Assembly (NCBI GenBank): GCA_950097015.1
Contig: CATNEN010000025.1
Location: 8,040,001-8,104,000 of the forward strand
Length of the DNA stretch: 64,000 bases
DNA from: Macrostomum hystrix
Taxonomy: Eukaryota; Platyhelminthes; Macrostomidae
Reading direction: 5' to 3'
The position numbers and the translations under genes were made by a program. Below the pieces are notes generated by a model. The model was not told the origin of the DNA and did not search any database. It saw only the letters and a program-made list of their open reading frames with translations. Shown piece by piece: positions 55,576-64,000 of this stretch (position 1 is its first letter; the number at the start of each line of letters is the position of its first letter).

Positions 55576-56460
55576 CAGAAGAAGCGGCACTAGCAGGAGC
55601 AGAATAATTGCAGTGGGTCAGAAAACGCCAGCTGGTAAAGTAGGCCAGGTGAACGCCTGCTTGGGGGATGCATGGAGACCCGCTGAATTGTGCGGCCCGG
55701 GGGGTGGGTGCTGTATAGGTGATTTTCGGCAAGAGGAAGGAGGATGAAGAAATGGTAGGAGTGGAACGCAGGAAAACTGGTGCGCGCGCGACAGACGACT
55801 GAAAACTAAAATCGCACGCACTGGAGCTGGGCCAACCAAGAAGCGTGACTGACAAAATCTGGCCTCTGACCAATTAAGTCTCAACTTAAGTTTCGAAGAA
55901 TCGAATTTCTAGACAAATTTATTGAGTACAAATTACAGAAGCTAAGAATTGCGATTGAATAACGTCTTCTTGAATATTTTTAGCTAGATCGAATCATACG
56001 AGTAAATAGTGAGAACTGTTCGTGCCCTCTATCAGCCAGTCTCTCTCTCCACCACTGTGTTGTTCATCATCTCCCGCCTATAGTGGGGTCAGGGATGGGC
56101 GCTGAGCAAGCCGCACAAAGTGAGCAGGGAAGTGAGCAGCAGAGAAGACAGACAGATATAGGGCCGGCGGGCCCGCTGCGGGACAAGAGGAAGAGAAAGC
56201 GGCAGCGGCAGCGGCAGCAGCGGCGGCGAAGGCAATTTTCAAGGAAGTGGATGCTGCGCGCCGACATGCAAGGCCCGATCGGAATGGCAAATGGTAAAGA
56301 GAGAAAGAGAGAGACAAGCGAAGGGGGAAGGAGTTAGGCCTATATAGTAGTGGCCAGAGAAAGCGATTGACCCCACAGGGACGGCACTGCACTAGGGCTT
56401 AAGTTGCCGACACACTTGAGCGACGAGGCGAAAGGTTACTGGTCAATAACTGCAGGTTTC
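50951..56460. other. GC-rich low-complexity DNA, no gene recognised
   Basis: Continues the GC-rich block for several kb. It holds microsatellites (CA at 51247-51273, GT near 52340, CAG at 53482-53514, GA at 55546-55570) and TATATAG-type strings near 52175 and 56341. ORFs of up to 218 codons (53309-53965) have proline/arginine/alanine-rich or Gln-run content and no recognisable domain. I cannot place an exon here. Confidence 0.4.
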
Positions 56461-56499
56461 GCAATTACAAAACATGTTAAATGTATGATCATGTTCCGA

Positions 56500-56740
56500 T
56501 GGTAAACATATGATCTAATGCATGATGATCAGGTGATAAATGGATGATAAACCCATGATAATGGGGTGGTAAATAGATGATAAACCTATGATAATGGAGT
56601 GGTAAATAGATGATAAACCCATGATAATGGGGTGGTAAATAGATGATAAAACCCATGATAACGGGGTGGTAAATAGATGATAAAACCCATGATAATGGGG
56701 TGGTAAATAGATGATAAAACCCATGATAATGGAGTGGTAA
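56500..56740. repeat. 33-bp minisatellite
   Basis: About seven copies of a unit containing AAATAGATGATAAACCCATG and ATAATGGGGTGGT. Confidence 0.88.
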
Positions 56741-56823
56741 AATGCTGGTTAAAGCAATAAAACTCTAATGAATTTTAAAATGTAAAACTAGTTAAGTTTG
56801 TTTGAAAAATTCAGTTTTTATTT

Positions 56824-57009
56824 ATGTTTAGCAATGGAATAACAAATATTACTGGCAAAGTGAATGACAGCAGACAAAGTTACAGAGAGTGGCAAATTGT
56901 GCTTTCAAATTTGAAAACTGGCGAACAAGACAAATACTGTCTGAAATTTCAGCTGCTTTACAATGAGACCATCATATACAGGCAGCTATTTAATGCCAAA
57001 AAGTGGTGA
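56824..57009 (+). other. Possible exon or small ORF, unrecognised
   Basis: An open frame with non-repetitive, globular-looking composition (contains REWQIVLSNLKTGEQDKYC and YNETIIYRQLF), ending at a TGA after AKKW. A TTTAG lies just before its ATG, so it could be a 3' terminal exon of a plus-strand gene. I do not recognise the family and see no linked exon. Confidence 0.25.
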
Positions 57010-57114
57010 AACAACAGCTCGTAAAACATATGCAATGAATATTTCTAAGCTATGATTCATTTTAAATTCTACCTTCAAACCTGCTCTTGAAAAAAACAGG
57101 GTTTATAGTGATTT

Positions 57115-57616
57115 GGACTCGAGATTCCAGTCTTCGGGATTCGAGGAAGTGGGATTCGAGGAAGTGGGATTCGAGGAATCGGGATTCAAGGAATCGGGAT
57201 TTGACGAATTGGGATTTGAGGAATCGGGATTTGAGGAATTGGGATTTGAATAATTGGATTTGAGGAATTGGGATTTGAGGAATTGGGATTTGAATAATTG
57301 GATTTGCGGAATTGGAATTTGAGGAATCGGGATTCGAGGAATCGGGATTTAAGGAACTGGAATTTGAGGAATTGGGATTTAAGGAACTGGAATTTGAGGA
57401 ATTGGGATTCGAGGAATCGGGATTTAAGGAACTGGAATTTGAGGAATTGGGATTCGAGGAATCGGGATTTAAGGAACTGGAATTTGAGGAATTGGGATTT
57501 GAGGAATCGGGATTCGAGGAATCGGGATTTAAGGAACTGGAATTTGACGAATTGGGATTTGAGGAATTGGGATTTGAGGAATCGGGATTCAGACAGACAG
57601 ACAGACAGACAGACGG
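57115..57616. repeat. 15-bp GGGATTTGAGGAATT minisatellite with CAGA tail
   Basis: Units of 15 bp with ATCGGGATTCGAGGA and AACTGGAATTTGAGG variants. In 57330-57560 they form a higher-order pattern. Ends in (CAGA)n at 57590-57614. Two plus-strand frames over it are artefacts. Confidence 0.9.
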
Positions 57617-58327
57617 ATATACAGAGCTGTGAATGAGGGAATATGTAGTCGAAATGTTACGGCCGATAGCCCCAATAAAAGTCCCAGTTCCTATCTTTAG
57701 TTAGCAGTCCAAATTAGATCAGTAATAAAACAGTATTAAAAAACAGTAATTTCCCAATTGACACATTGAGCTTAGGACACATTGCCTACTGTATACGTTA
57801 GGGCCTAATTAGGGTTAAGGTAAGCTGACGCGGTGCAGAATTTTCTGATCTGTTCTTTAGTTGGCACACTTAGAAACTGCGCGCGGGGTGGCGTTTAATT
57901 ACAGTGATTTTATTACCTGTGTGAATAGGGGATAGGGGAACAGATAAAATGCTGAGCGAGGGAGAATAGAGAGAAAAATTGGGGACGAAGAGGGAGAGGA
58001 GAGGAGAGGGGGGAGAGACGCGGAAGGATGGAAAAGAGAGAAAAACAAGAGAATCGAACTCCTAACCTAACCCTTATCTAATCTCGCAGCGCCTTCTCTG
58101 TCTGAGTTAGCCTTTCTCTGTATTAATCTTCTCAGTAGCTTGCAACGCAGCGGCCTTATGGTTGGCATAGGATGGGGGGCAGAAGCTGTGGGCAAGCGGA
58201 AAATAGAGTCAGAGATTGGGCTGAGAAGAGAGGAAGGAATGATTATTGAAACAGGGCGGGATTAGCAGTGCACCAGGAAGAATTTATTTTCAGGAAATGA
58301 TGCAATCGGGTGCGCGATTGCATGATC
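57617..58327. other. 3' flank of epsin
   Basis: Unique DNA with purine-rich tracts (about 57950-58050). It should contain the epsin 3' UTR and poly(A) site on the minus strand; no clear minus-strand AATAAA was picked out. Confidence 0.4.
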
Positions 58328-58349
58328 TCACAAAAATGGATTGTTATAA

Positions 58350-58393
<44 letters not shown>

Positions 58394-58473
58394 AAATGCC
58401 GGCAAATCCCACGCAGTTGATTGCTGATCGGGTTGAGGTAAAAACGGATTGTTGCTAACGCCGGTGCTGGTTG
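58328..58473 (-). CDS. EPN: Epsin terminal exon: poly-Gln and two NPF motifs
   Basis: Acceptor TTTTACAG|CAACCA, phase 1. Reads GVSNNPFLPQPDQQSTAWDL, then PAF, about 14 Gln (the CTG run on the plus strand at 58352-58393), then NYNNPFL and TGA at 58328. NPF pairs recruit EPS15/intersectin EH domains. Confidence 0.9.
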
Positions 58474-61400
58474 CTGTAAAATGTGAGAAGAAAATTTTTT
58501 TTAACGCATGTTCAAGAAGGCGCTACTTGAGATCAACGTAATTCCCTGAAACTAACGATATTTCTAGAAATTAACGCTAGTTTAAGAAAAAAACAAAACT
58601 ACTTCAGGTAGTTCACGCCAGATTCTAGAAATTAAAGTACGCTATGGAAATCTAAAGATGTTCTAGAAATAAACGCATGTTAAAAAAGTAACGCATTTTC
58701 AAGAAAGTAACGCATATTTAAGAAAGTAACGCATATTTAAGAAAGTAAATTAAGTCTAATTAAGTACTGTAATTTTGAGGAAGTACCGTCCTTTCAGTAA
58801 TAAAAAGTAACGCATGTTCAAGAAAGTAACGCAATATAAGGAGAAAGTAGTGCATCATTCGGAAAGTTAGGATTGTTGTAGCAAAAGGCGGTAATCCAGG
58901 TCTCATATGGATGAGCAAGGCGGCGCCCAGCGCAAGCTTCATGGCTCAACGGCCAGCCAGTCGCGGATCAATTGATCAATGGACGGATGAACCTGGCCTG
59001 GCAGCGCGCGCGCGCACAAAACTGCGGCTTCTGGCCGGCGCGCTTTCACTAGAATCCCCCTATCTGCTCATCCCAGACTCCCCGTCTCTGGTCTCATTCT
59101 CTTTCACTTCCTCCTCCCTCCTCGCCTCCTGATCTTCTGCGTCGTCCTCTCGGCCAAAAACTATTTTTCTTTCTTGCTCTGCCCCCGCCTCCTACGGTCG
59201 TTTCTTTTCTCCCACTTCCCCTGGGGCTTATAGAGGCCGTGTGTGGGTGTGTGTGTGTGTGTGTAGGGGTTGTGTGTCTTTTCGCATGAATGACGCGGAG
59301 TGGGGTGGGCGGCCAGGTCAGCCCGGCGCAGGTTAACGCCTAGGAGAGAGTCGATAGCTTCTCAGTCCTCTCTACTCTAGTCCCTCCCTCATCTCTCTTC
59401 TATGCATCGTCTGTAGCCGAACTTATATTGTTTAAAAATGGCAGAATTCGCAACTAATTGTGCTTGTGTCAGCTTGCTCCCAAGCATCAATTCCTCACAG
59501 CTAAATTCCATTGAAATTTCGCGGTCGCATCTGATGCGCCGTTTTTTGCCATCTTCGCAGAATGAAACGAGAAGACAGTCTTTTTGCAGGTCCTGGGTCT
59601 GTGAATCAAGCTTTTGTGACATTTAAATAAATAAAAAACTAAATAAAGCACGTAGAAGAATCCGTGGATATTTCAGAAAGTAACGAACTACGTAAAAACT
59701 AACGAAAGTTCCAAAAACGGAATTTTGTAGCAAAGTAAAGACTTTTTAAGTACCGATTTCCACACAAAAAAGCAACGACACTTGGTTGGGGTAAGGACAA
59801 TAAAAACGAGAATATCGTCAATCGTAGAAATATATATATATATATATTGTAAAGAAGTAACGACCGGAAGAAAAACTAACGGCTTGTTTCGTACTAACGA
59901 ATTTCTTCGCTTGAGTATTAATAGACTATAGCAAAAAGTTTTGTTAAAATACAACAAAAAATCTTACCTGCGCCGCCTGCAGCGGTCGCCATAGCAACCA
60001 ATCCGGACGCTTCTCGCAGCGGCGGCAGGGCAACAATTGCCCACGGATCCAGCGAATCCCAGAACCGTCTGATGATGAAATTCGAAAAAATGCAACATTC
60101 GCTACTGCAAGTAATATGAAGCAGAATCAGAATTAAAATTTATTTGATGATCAAAAACGAACCCGAAGATGCGCAAGCGGCGACAGAAAACGGGCTGCAG
60201 TCCCAGGGCTCGAATGAGTCTGGAATGGTTTTTTTTCAAGCGTTGAATCTGCTAAGAAAAAAGTTCAGCACGAAAAAATCACCTTAAGGTAAGGAGGCAA
60301 TTCTGCCCATTTCGCTCACTCCTGAGCGCACACACACAGGTGTGTACATCTGCCCTGACTTTCTCATCGTCAGGCAGTGTACACATCTACGTCGTAATTG
60401 TGCCTTGGAGGTTGCCCCTCAAGGGCGGAAATTGCACGACAAGCCCCCAAGCCTTCTCTCCGTAGCTGCGCCCCAAATAAATGTGGCCTCGCCGCGAAAT
60501 CGAGCTCAGGGACCTTGGTGCGAGAGTCAAAAGCGTTAACCACTCTGCCAGTCATTCTCGCTCTTCAATAACATCAGTTACATCACTTACTTTCAATAAC
60601 ATCAGTTACTTTCAATAACATCAGTTACTTTCAATAACATCAGTTACTTTTAATAACATCAGTTACTTTCAATAACATCAGTTACTTTCAATAACATCAG
60701 TTACTTTCAATAACATCAGTTACTTTCAATAACATCAGTTACTTTCAATAACATCAGTTACTTTCAATAACAAACGTTACTTTTAAGAACATCTGTTACT
60801 TAAAAAACACACGTTACTTTTAAGAACATCCGTTACTTTTAAGAACATCCGTTACTTTTAAGAACATCCGTTACTTTTAAGAACATCCGTTACTTTTAAG
60901 AACATCCGTTACTTTTAAGAACATTCGTTACTTTTAAGAACATCCGTTACTTTTAAGAACATCCGTTACTTTTAAGAACATCCGTTACTTTCAAGAACAT
61001 CCGTTACTTTCAAGAACATCCGTTACTTAAGAGTGACAATCCAACTCACCAGAGCTCAAATCCGGTGGCTGCGGTGCTGCTTCTGTCTCGCAGTCGGCGA
61101 TCGCAGCCGCGGCGGCGCCACTGAATGCTGTCGAAGTCGATGCCGACGAGAATGCGGAATCAAACGCTGCCGAAGTATTGACCGCTGGCGCCGGCGTCGA
61201 CCAGGGATCTGGGGCGTTGGCAGGCGCTGCTGACAGCGACGCATCAATCTGACTCAGGTAGTCCGGCTGAGTTGATAACCATAGAGTGATATTTATGCTA
61301 CTGTTAGTAGTGTTGAAGAGAAAGCACTCTAAAGGCTAAATATCAGCCTTTTTATGTAACAATTAGAATACTTACTAGAGTTAGATTATTTCTAGTAAAT

Positions 61401-62541
61401 TACTCCAAGGTACAATTTCAGATTACTCTATAGGATAACAACAATAACAATAATAATTGCAGGAGGGCTGCGGGCAATGGCACATCATTTAGTGACACTA
61501 GACCCGCAGCCAGCGAGGAGGCAATTCTGCCCATTTCGCAGACTCCTGAGCACACACGCACACAGATACTGTACGCAGGCACACGCTCACACAGGTGTGT
61601 ACATCTGCCCTGACTTTCTTATCGTCAGACAGTGTACACCTTCACTGTGCCTTGGAGGTTGGCCCTCAAGGGCGTAAATTGCACGACAAGCCCCCAAAGC
61701 CTTCTCTCCGCGGCTGCGCCCCAAATAAATGTGGCCTCGCCGTGGAATCGAACTCAGGGATCTTGGTGCGAGAGGCAAACGCGTTAACCGCTCTGCCACC
61801 GACCCGCCTGAATCCACTGGAACAATCGGTAGTTTAGAAAGGCTCTTGTCTTGTAGCAGTGAGATTATCAGGGATTCTTGGCGAATCCATATTAGTTCAT
61901 TGCCGACATGGATACATTGATGAAATTTTGTGAGAAAAAGTCTTGCTTAAATCGGTGGTTTTTTACTACTCAAGACACACCGACGAGAATCGTTGAAAAT
62001 ATCGTTGGATAGAGCGGAAAATTTTAGCCCGTTTGTGAAATTAGCTTGTCAAACTGTCTAGAAATATAACCTTGAAAAATATAAAAGCCCTGGCTAACCT
62101 GTTGCCGATGCCTCTGCCGACCATGAGGTGTTCCACTGCTGAGGCGACGCTGAAAAAATTAATGAAAACAAATCAATAACAGAGCAGACGGATAGAGCCC
62201 CCCTAAAATCAATGTGGCCCCAATGCAGATTCGAGCTCGTGACCTCGGCGCGAGATTCAGATCCGCGAATATTTATAAATGATTAGGCATAAATGATTAG
62301 TAAAAGCATGCTAGGACAAGAAAATGCTTAGCAAAAGCACTTAATGGTTAAAAGGCTAAAACGCTAAAACATTGGCTAAAACACGACAAACACTTTAAAA
62401 GTAAAAAAAAAGAAATTAAAAGTCGCACAGGGTGACAAGACAAAGTGCAGAGGATTGATTAACGAGATGATTAAAAAGTTTAGGATCTAGTTCAAGCTGA
62501 ATTGTGAAATATCCTTAATTTAGAAGTTGTTTAATTTAATT

Positions 62542-62579
<38 letters not shown>

Positions 62580-64000
62580 ACTTGTTACTGTTCGTGTGGA
62601 TTTTTTTGTTTCTGTTTTTGTTTAGATAAAATAAAAGTTTCATAATCTACAAACATCCTGGTTCTACAATTCCCAATTTACACAGGCACAAAGTGATCAC
62701 TGATTAATATAGATGTGAACAGAAACACGCAGGACAGTTATAAAATGAGCCAATCGGGTTTCAAGCTGTGCAAAGCTGTGCAACTCACGCTGGCAAGCAG
62801 ACTTACACTGGCGGAATCTTGGCCGCCGCGACTAGCTACAGCAGCGGATCTGGCATTCAGGGGCGGCGGCATACGCAGCGGCGCTAATGCCTAAATAAAT
62901 AAATTATTATTACCATATTGCCGATTATTTTCGTCTACTGATTTCGGATTAATAAGTAGTATAGACTTAATGGGATAAAAAATATTTTATTCATTTTTTT
63001 CAACGAGATGGCAACCTACCTAGAAAGTGTCTCGGTGATATTTAAGCCTAACAGAAACAAGAATAATACTAATAGTTGCAGGGGGGTCCGTAGGCAATGC
63101 CACATTATTTGGTAAAACTAGACCCGAAGCCAGCGAGGAGGCAATTCTGCACATTTTGCTGACTCCTGAGCACACAGGTGTCTACACTAGTAGGTATGCC
63201 CTCAAAAATGTAAACTTCACGACAAGCCCCAAGCCGGCGGCTGGGCTACAAATGAATGTGGCCTCGCCGCGGAATCGAACTCAGGGACCTTGGTGCGAGA
63301 GGCAAACGCGTTAGACCACTCTACCACTGAACACCCGATATATACGAGTATATTGCAGCCTAGGATTTTTGGTTTATAGCCATGGCAGTTTATGTTTTTA
63401 ACAGCCTTGTGAGGAACTAATCCGGGATGGGATCTTTTTAAATTCCTCGCAAATTTTCTAGGGTGGGAATGTCGGGATCTTGTAGCCAAGCGGGGCAATC
63501 ATCTAGGGTGAATGCAAGTGCAAGAAAAAGCAGCTTAGCTCTATATTGAACAAATAAGTTATTTCGATAGAAAAAAATCACAATATAAAAATCAATAAAC
63601 TCTAGCTAATAGTAGTTAAAAGTAGCGCACTAAATCTAACAAATAAAATAAACAAGTTGACTAACAATAAGAGCTTCACCTCCTCTTCTAGCCGGCTGGC
63701 CTCCAGGACACTCTGCAAGCGCAGCTCCTCCCCTATTCGCTCCTCCTCTCGGCGTTGCCGCTCCAGATTGTATTCTTCGCGAGACACCTGCAAGGCGAGC
63801 TCCAGTTCTATATCGCCATCGATTGCGTAGTCTGTTGACGAAGGCTTCTGCTGCTGTTGCTGCTGCGGCTGTTGTTTGGGCGGCTGCAACGGTTGAATCG
63901 AGTCCTGCGATCGGCCACGCATGCGATTCTTAGCGTTGATTGCGCTGGCTCGTTCAGCTTTCAATCGATCGGCATCGTTTAGCAGGGCTATCAGCTTCCT
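58328..64000 (-). CDS. EPN: Epsin, 3' part (end of ENTH, UIMs, DPW and NPF motifs)
   Basis: Clathrin-associated endocytic adaptor of the plasma membrane. The right edge cuts the gene at the end of the ENTH domain (RKLIALLNDADRLKAERA, matching the family's QLVALLRDEDRLREERA). Then come two ubiquitin-interacting motifs (ELELALQVSREEY; EELRLQSVLEASRLEEE), DPW motifs that bind the AP-2 appendage (APDPWSTP; SLDPWAIV), a poly-Gln run and NPF motifs for EH-domain partners, ending NNPFL-stop, the classic epsin terminus. Seven exons are placed: 63680-64000, 62807-62890, 62099-62149, 61050-61266, 60159-60219, 59968-60068 and 58328-58473, with compatible phases. The middle small exons are inferred from splice sites. 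Four introns carry SINE copies and two carry related minisatellites. Confidence 0.9.
58520..59900. repeat. Degenerate 19-bp AAGAAAGTAACGCATGTT repeats in epsin last intron
   Basis: Plus strand shows AAGAAAGTAACGCATGTTCA-like copies at 58500-58850 and decayed ones at 59675-59885 (GAAAGTAACGAACTACG, AAGAAGTAACGACCGG). The sequence is related to the array at 60570-61030 but in the opposite orientation. Confidence 0.7.
59968..60068 (-). CDS. EPN: Epsin exon with second DPW motif
   Basis: Acceptor ATCATCAG|ACGGTT, donor GCAG|GTAAGA. Only one of its three frames gives FWDSLDPWAIVALPP and also ends in phase 1, as the terminal exon requires, which fixes the frame. Confidence 0.75.
60159..60219 (-). 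CDS. EPN: Epsin small exon
   Basis: Acceptor CATTCCAG|ACTCAT, phase 1; encodes DSFEPWDCSPF. The right frame for the next exon needs the weak donor TTC|GTTTTT at 60158. The alternative donor G|GTTCGT at 60162 would need one extra base removed nearby, like the frameshifts in DNAI2. Confidence 0.55.
60294..60556 (-). mobile_element. tRNA-derived SINE, family B, copy in epsin intron
   Basis: On the minus strand the head reads TGGCAGAGTGGTTAACGC (A box) and GAGCTCGATTTCG (decayed B box), then GGCCACATTTATTTGGGGCG, then the family body with GGCAGAATTGCCTCC at its 3' side. It shares the body with copies at 61436-61806 and 63055-63336. Confidence 0.85.
60565..61030. repeat. 19-bp minisatellite, two sub-arrays
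   Basis: Left half: AACATCAGTTACTTTCAAT units, 19 bp. Right half: AACATCCGTTACTTTTAAG units, 19 bp. The switch occurs near 60780. It begins about 22 nt from the 61050 exon donor on the minus strand. Confidence 0.92.
61050..61266 (-). CDS. EPN: Epsin exon with DPW motif
   Basis: Acceptor CAACTCAG|CCGGAC, donor TCTG|GTGAGT; phase 0 to 1. Contains ANAPDPWSTPAPAVN. The donor leads within about 22 nt into a 19-bp minisatellite. Confidence 0.82.
61436..61806 (-). mobile_element. tRNA-derived SINE, family B, longest copy
   Basis: Minus-strand head TGGCAGAGCGGTTAACGCG (A box TGGCAGAGCGG) and GAGTTCGATTCC (B box, one mismatch). The body extends to a (TTATTGTTATTG)-type tail at 61436-61462. It lies in the epsin intron between the 62099 and 61266 exons. 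Confidence 0.88.
62099..62149 (-). CDS. EPN: Epsin micro-exon
   Basis: Acceptor TTTTTTCAG|CGTCGC, donor CAG|GTTAGC, 17 codons, phase 0 (RRLSSGTPHGRQRHRQQ). Inferred from splice sites and open frame; it could be alternative. Confidence 0.5.
62200..62275 (-). mobile_element. SINE family B, decayed head fragment
   Basis: AATGTGGCCCCAATGCAGAT followed by TCGAGCTCGTGACCTCGGCG matches the head region of the other copies (ATGTGGCCTCGCCGCGAAAT; TCGAGCTCAGGGACCTTGGT) with several differences. Short and uncertain. Confidence 0.5.
62540..62580. repeat. (GTT)n microsatellite
   Basis: About 13 GTT triplets on the plus strand within an epsin intron. Confidence 0.95.
62807..62890 (-). CDS. EPN: Epsin linker exon
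   Basis: Acceptor TTATTTAG|GCATTA, donor AGT|GTAAGT, 28 codons, phase 0 (ALAPLRMPPPLNARSAAVAS and on). No motif; supported by strong splice sites and phase. Confidence 0.7.
63055..63336 (-). mobile_element. tRNA-derived SINE, family B, third copy
   Basis: Minus-strand head GTGGTAGAGTGGTCTAACGC and GAGTTCGATTCCGCGG, with an internal deletion relative to the 61.4-kb copy. AAGAATAATACTAATAG on the plus strand marks the 3' tail. Same orientation as the gene. Confidence 0.85.
63680..64000 (-). CDS. EPN: Epsin exon: last ENTH helix and two UIMs (cut by window edge)
   Basis: Open to the window edge; donor GAG|GTGAAG, phase 0. Encodes the ENTH end, a Gln/Pro linker and both UIMs with the conserved Ala-x-x-x-Ser core (ALQVS; SVLEAS is a looser second copy). 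Confidence 0.92.

Overview
This window is eukaryotic, from an animal genome. Genes are split by GT-AG introns, tRNA-derived SINEs are present, and the gene set (metabotropic glutamate receptor, axonemal dynein intermediate chain, MATE exporter, SAMD1-like chromatin protein, epsin) points to an invertebrate with motile cilia. A flatworm such as Macrostomum would fit, but that is inference; nothing here proves the species. About one third of the window is tandem repeat, most of it short-period minisatellite inside or beside introns.

Layout. 1-280 is the end of a 16-bp array. 281-4720 holds AT-rich intergenic DNA, a GC-rich block with a TATA box and a downstream AATAAA (2740-3400), one tRNA-SINE and a 9/18-bp array. 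4838-26983 (minus strand) is a complete five-exon group II-like metabotropic glutamate receptor whose four introns are packed with minisatellites. 27.0-30.6 kb is its upstream region plus two arrays. 30.7-33.4 kb (plus strand) is a MATE/SLC47 transporter, followed by a second SINE of the first family. 34.97-38.88 kb (minus) is DNAI2, the outer-arm axonemal dynein intermediate chain. 38.9-45.6 kb is AT-rich DNA, then a GC-rich block, then a 2-kb 23-bp array full of consensus 5' splice sites. 45.6-48.2 kb (minus) is a two-exon winged-helix / double-PHD / SAM protein related to SAMD1. 48.2-58.3 kb is GC-rich, low-complexity DNA in which I recognise no gene. 58.3-64.0 kb (minus) is epsin, running off the right edge inside its ENTH domain; four consecutive epsin introns each contain a copy of a second SINE family.

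The genes do not form one pathway: they are neighbours, not an operon. mGluR and MATE are divergent, MATE and DNAI2 convergent, and DNAI2, the SAMD1-like gene and epsin are tandem on the minus strand.

The most unusual signal is where the minisatellites sit. In several introns (mGluR introns 1-3, both large DNAI2 introns, one epsin intron) the array starts at, or within about 30 nt of, the 5' splice site. In the clearest cases the authentic donor is itself the first repeat unit, so the array is a ladder of donor copies. In mGluR intron 3 the unit is 24 nt and open in frame, so donor slippage would add octapeptides to extracellular loop 3. A second strong observation is a set of seven apparent frameshifts in conserved exons, all explained by one extra nucleotide; these look like assembly insertion errors, though pseudogenisation of DNAI2 cannot be excluded from the sequence alone.
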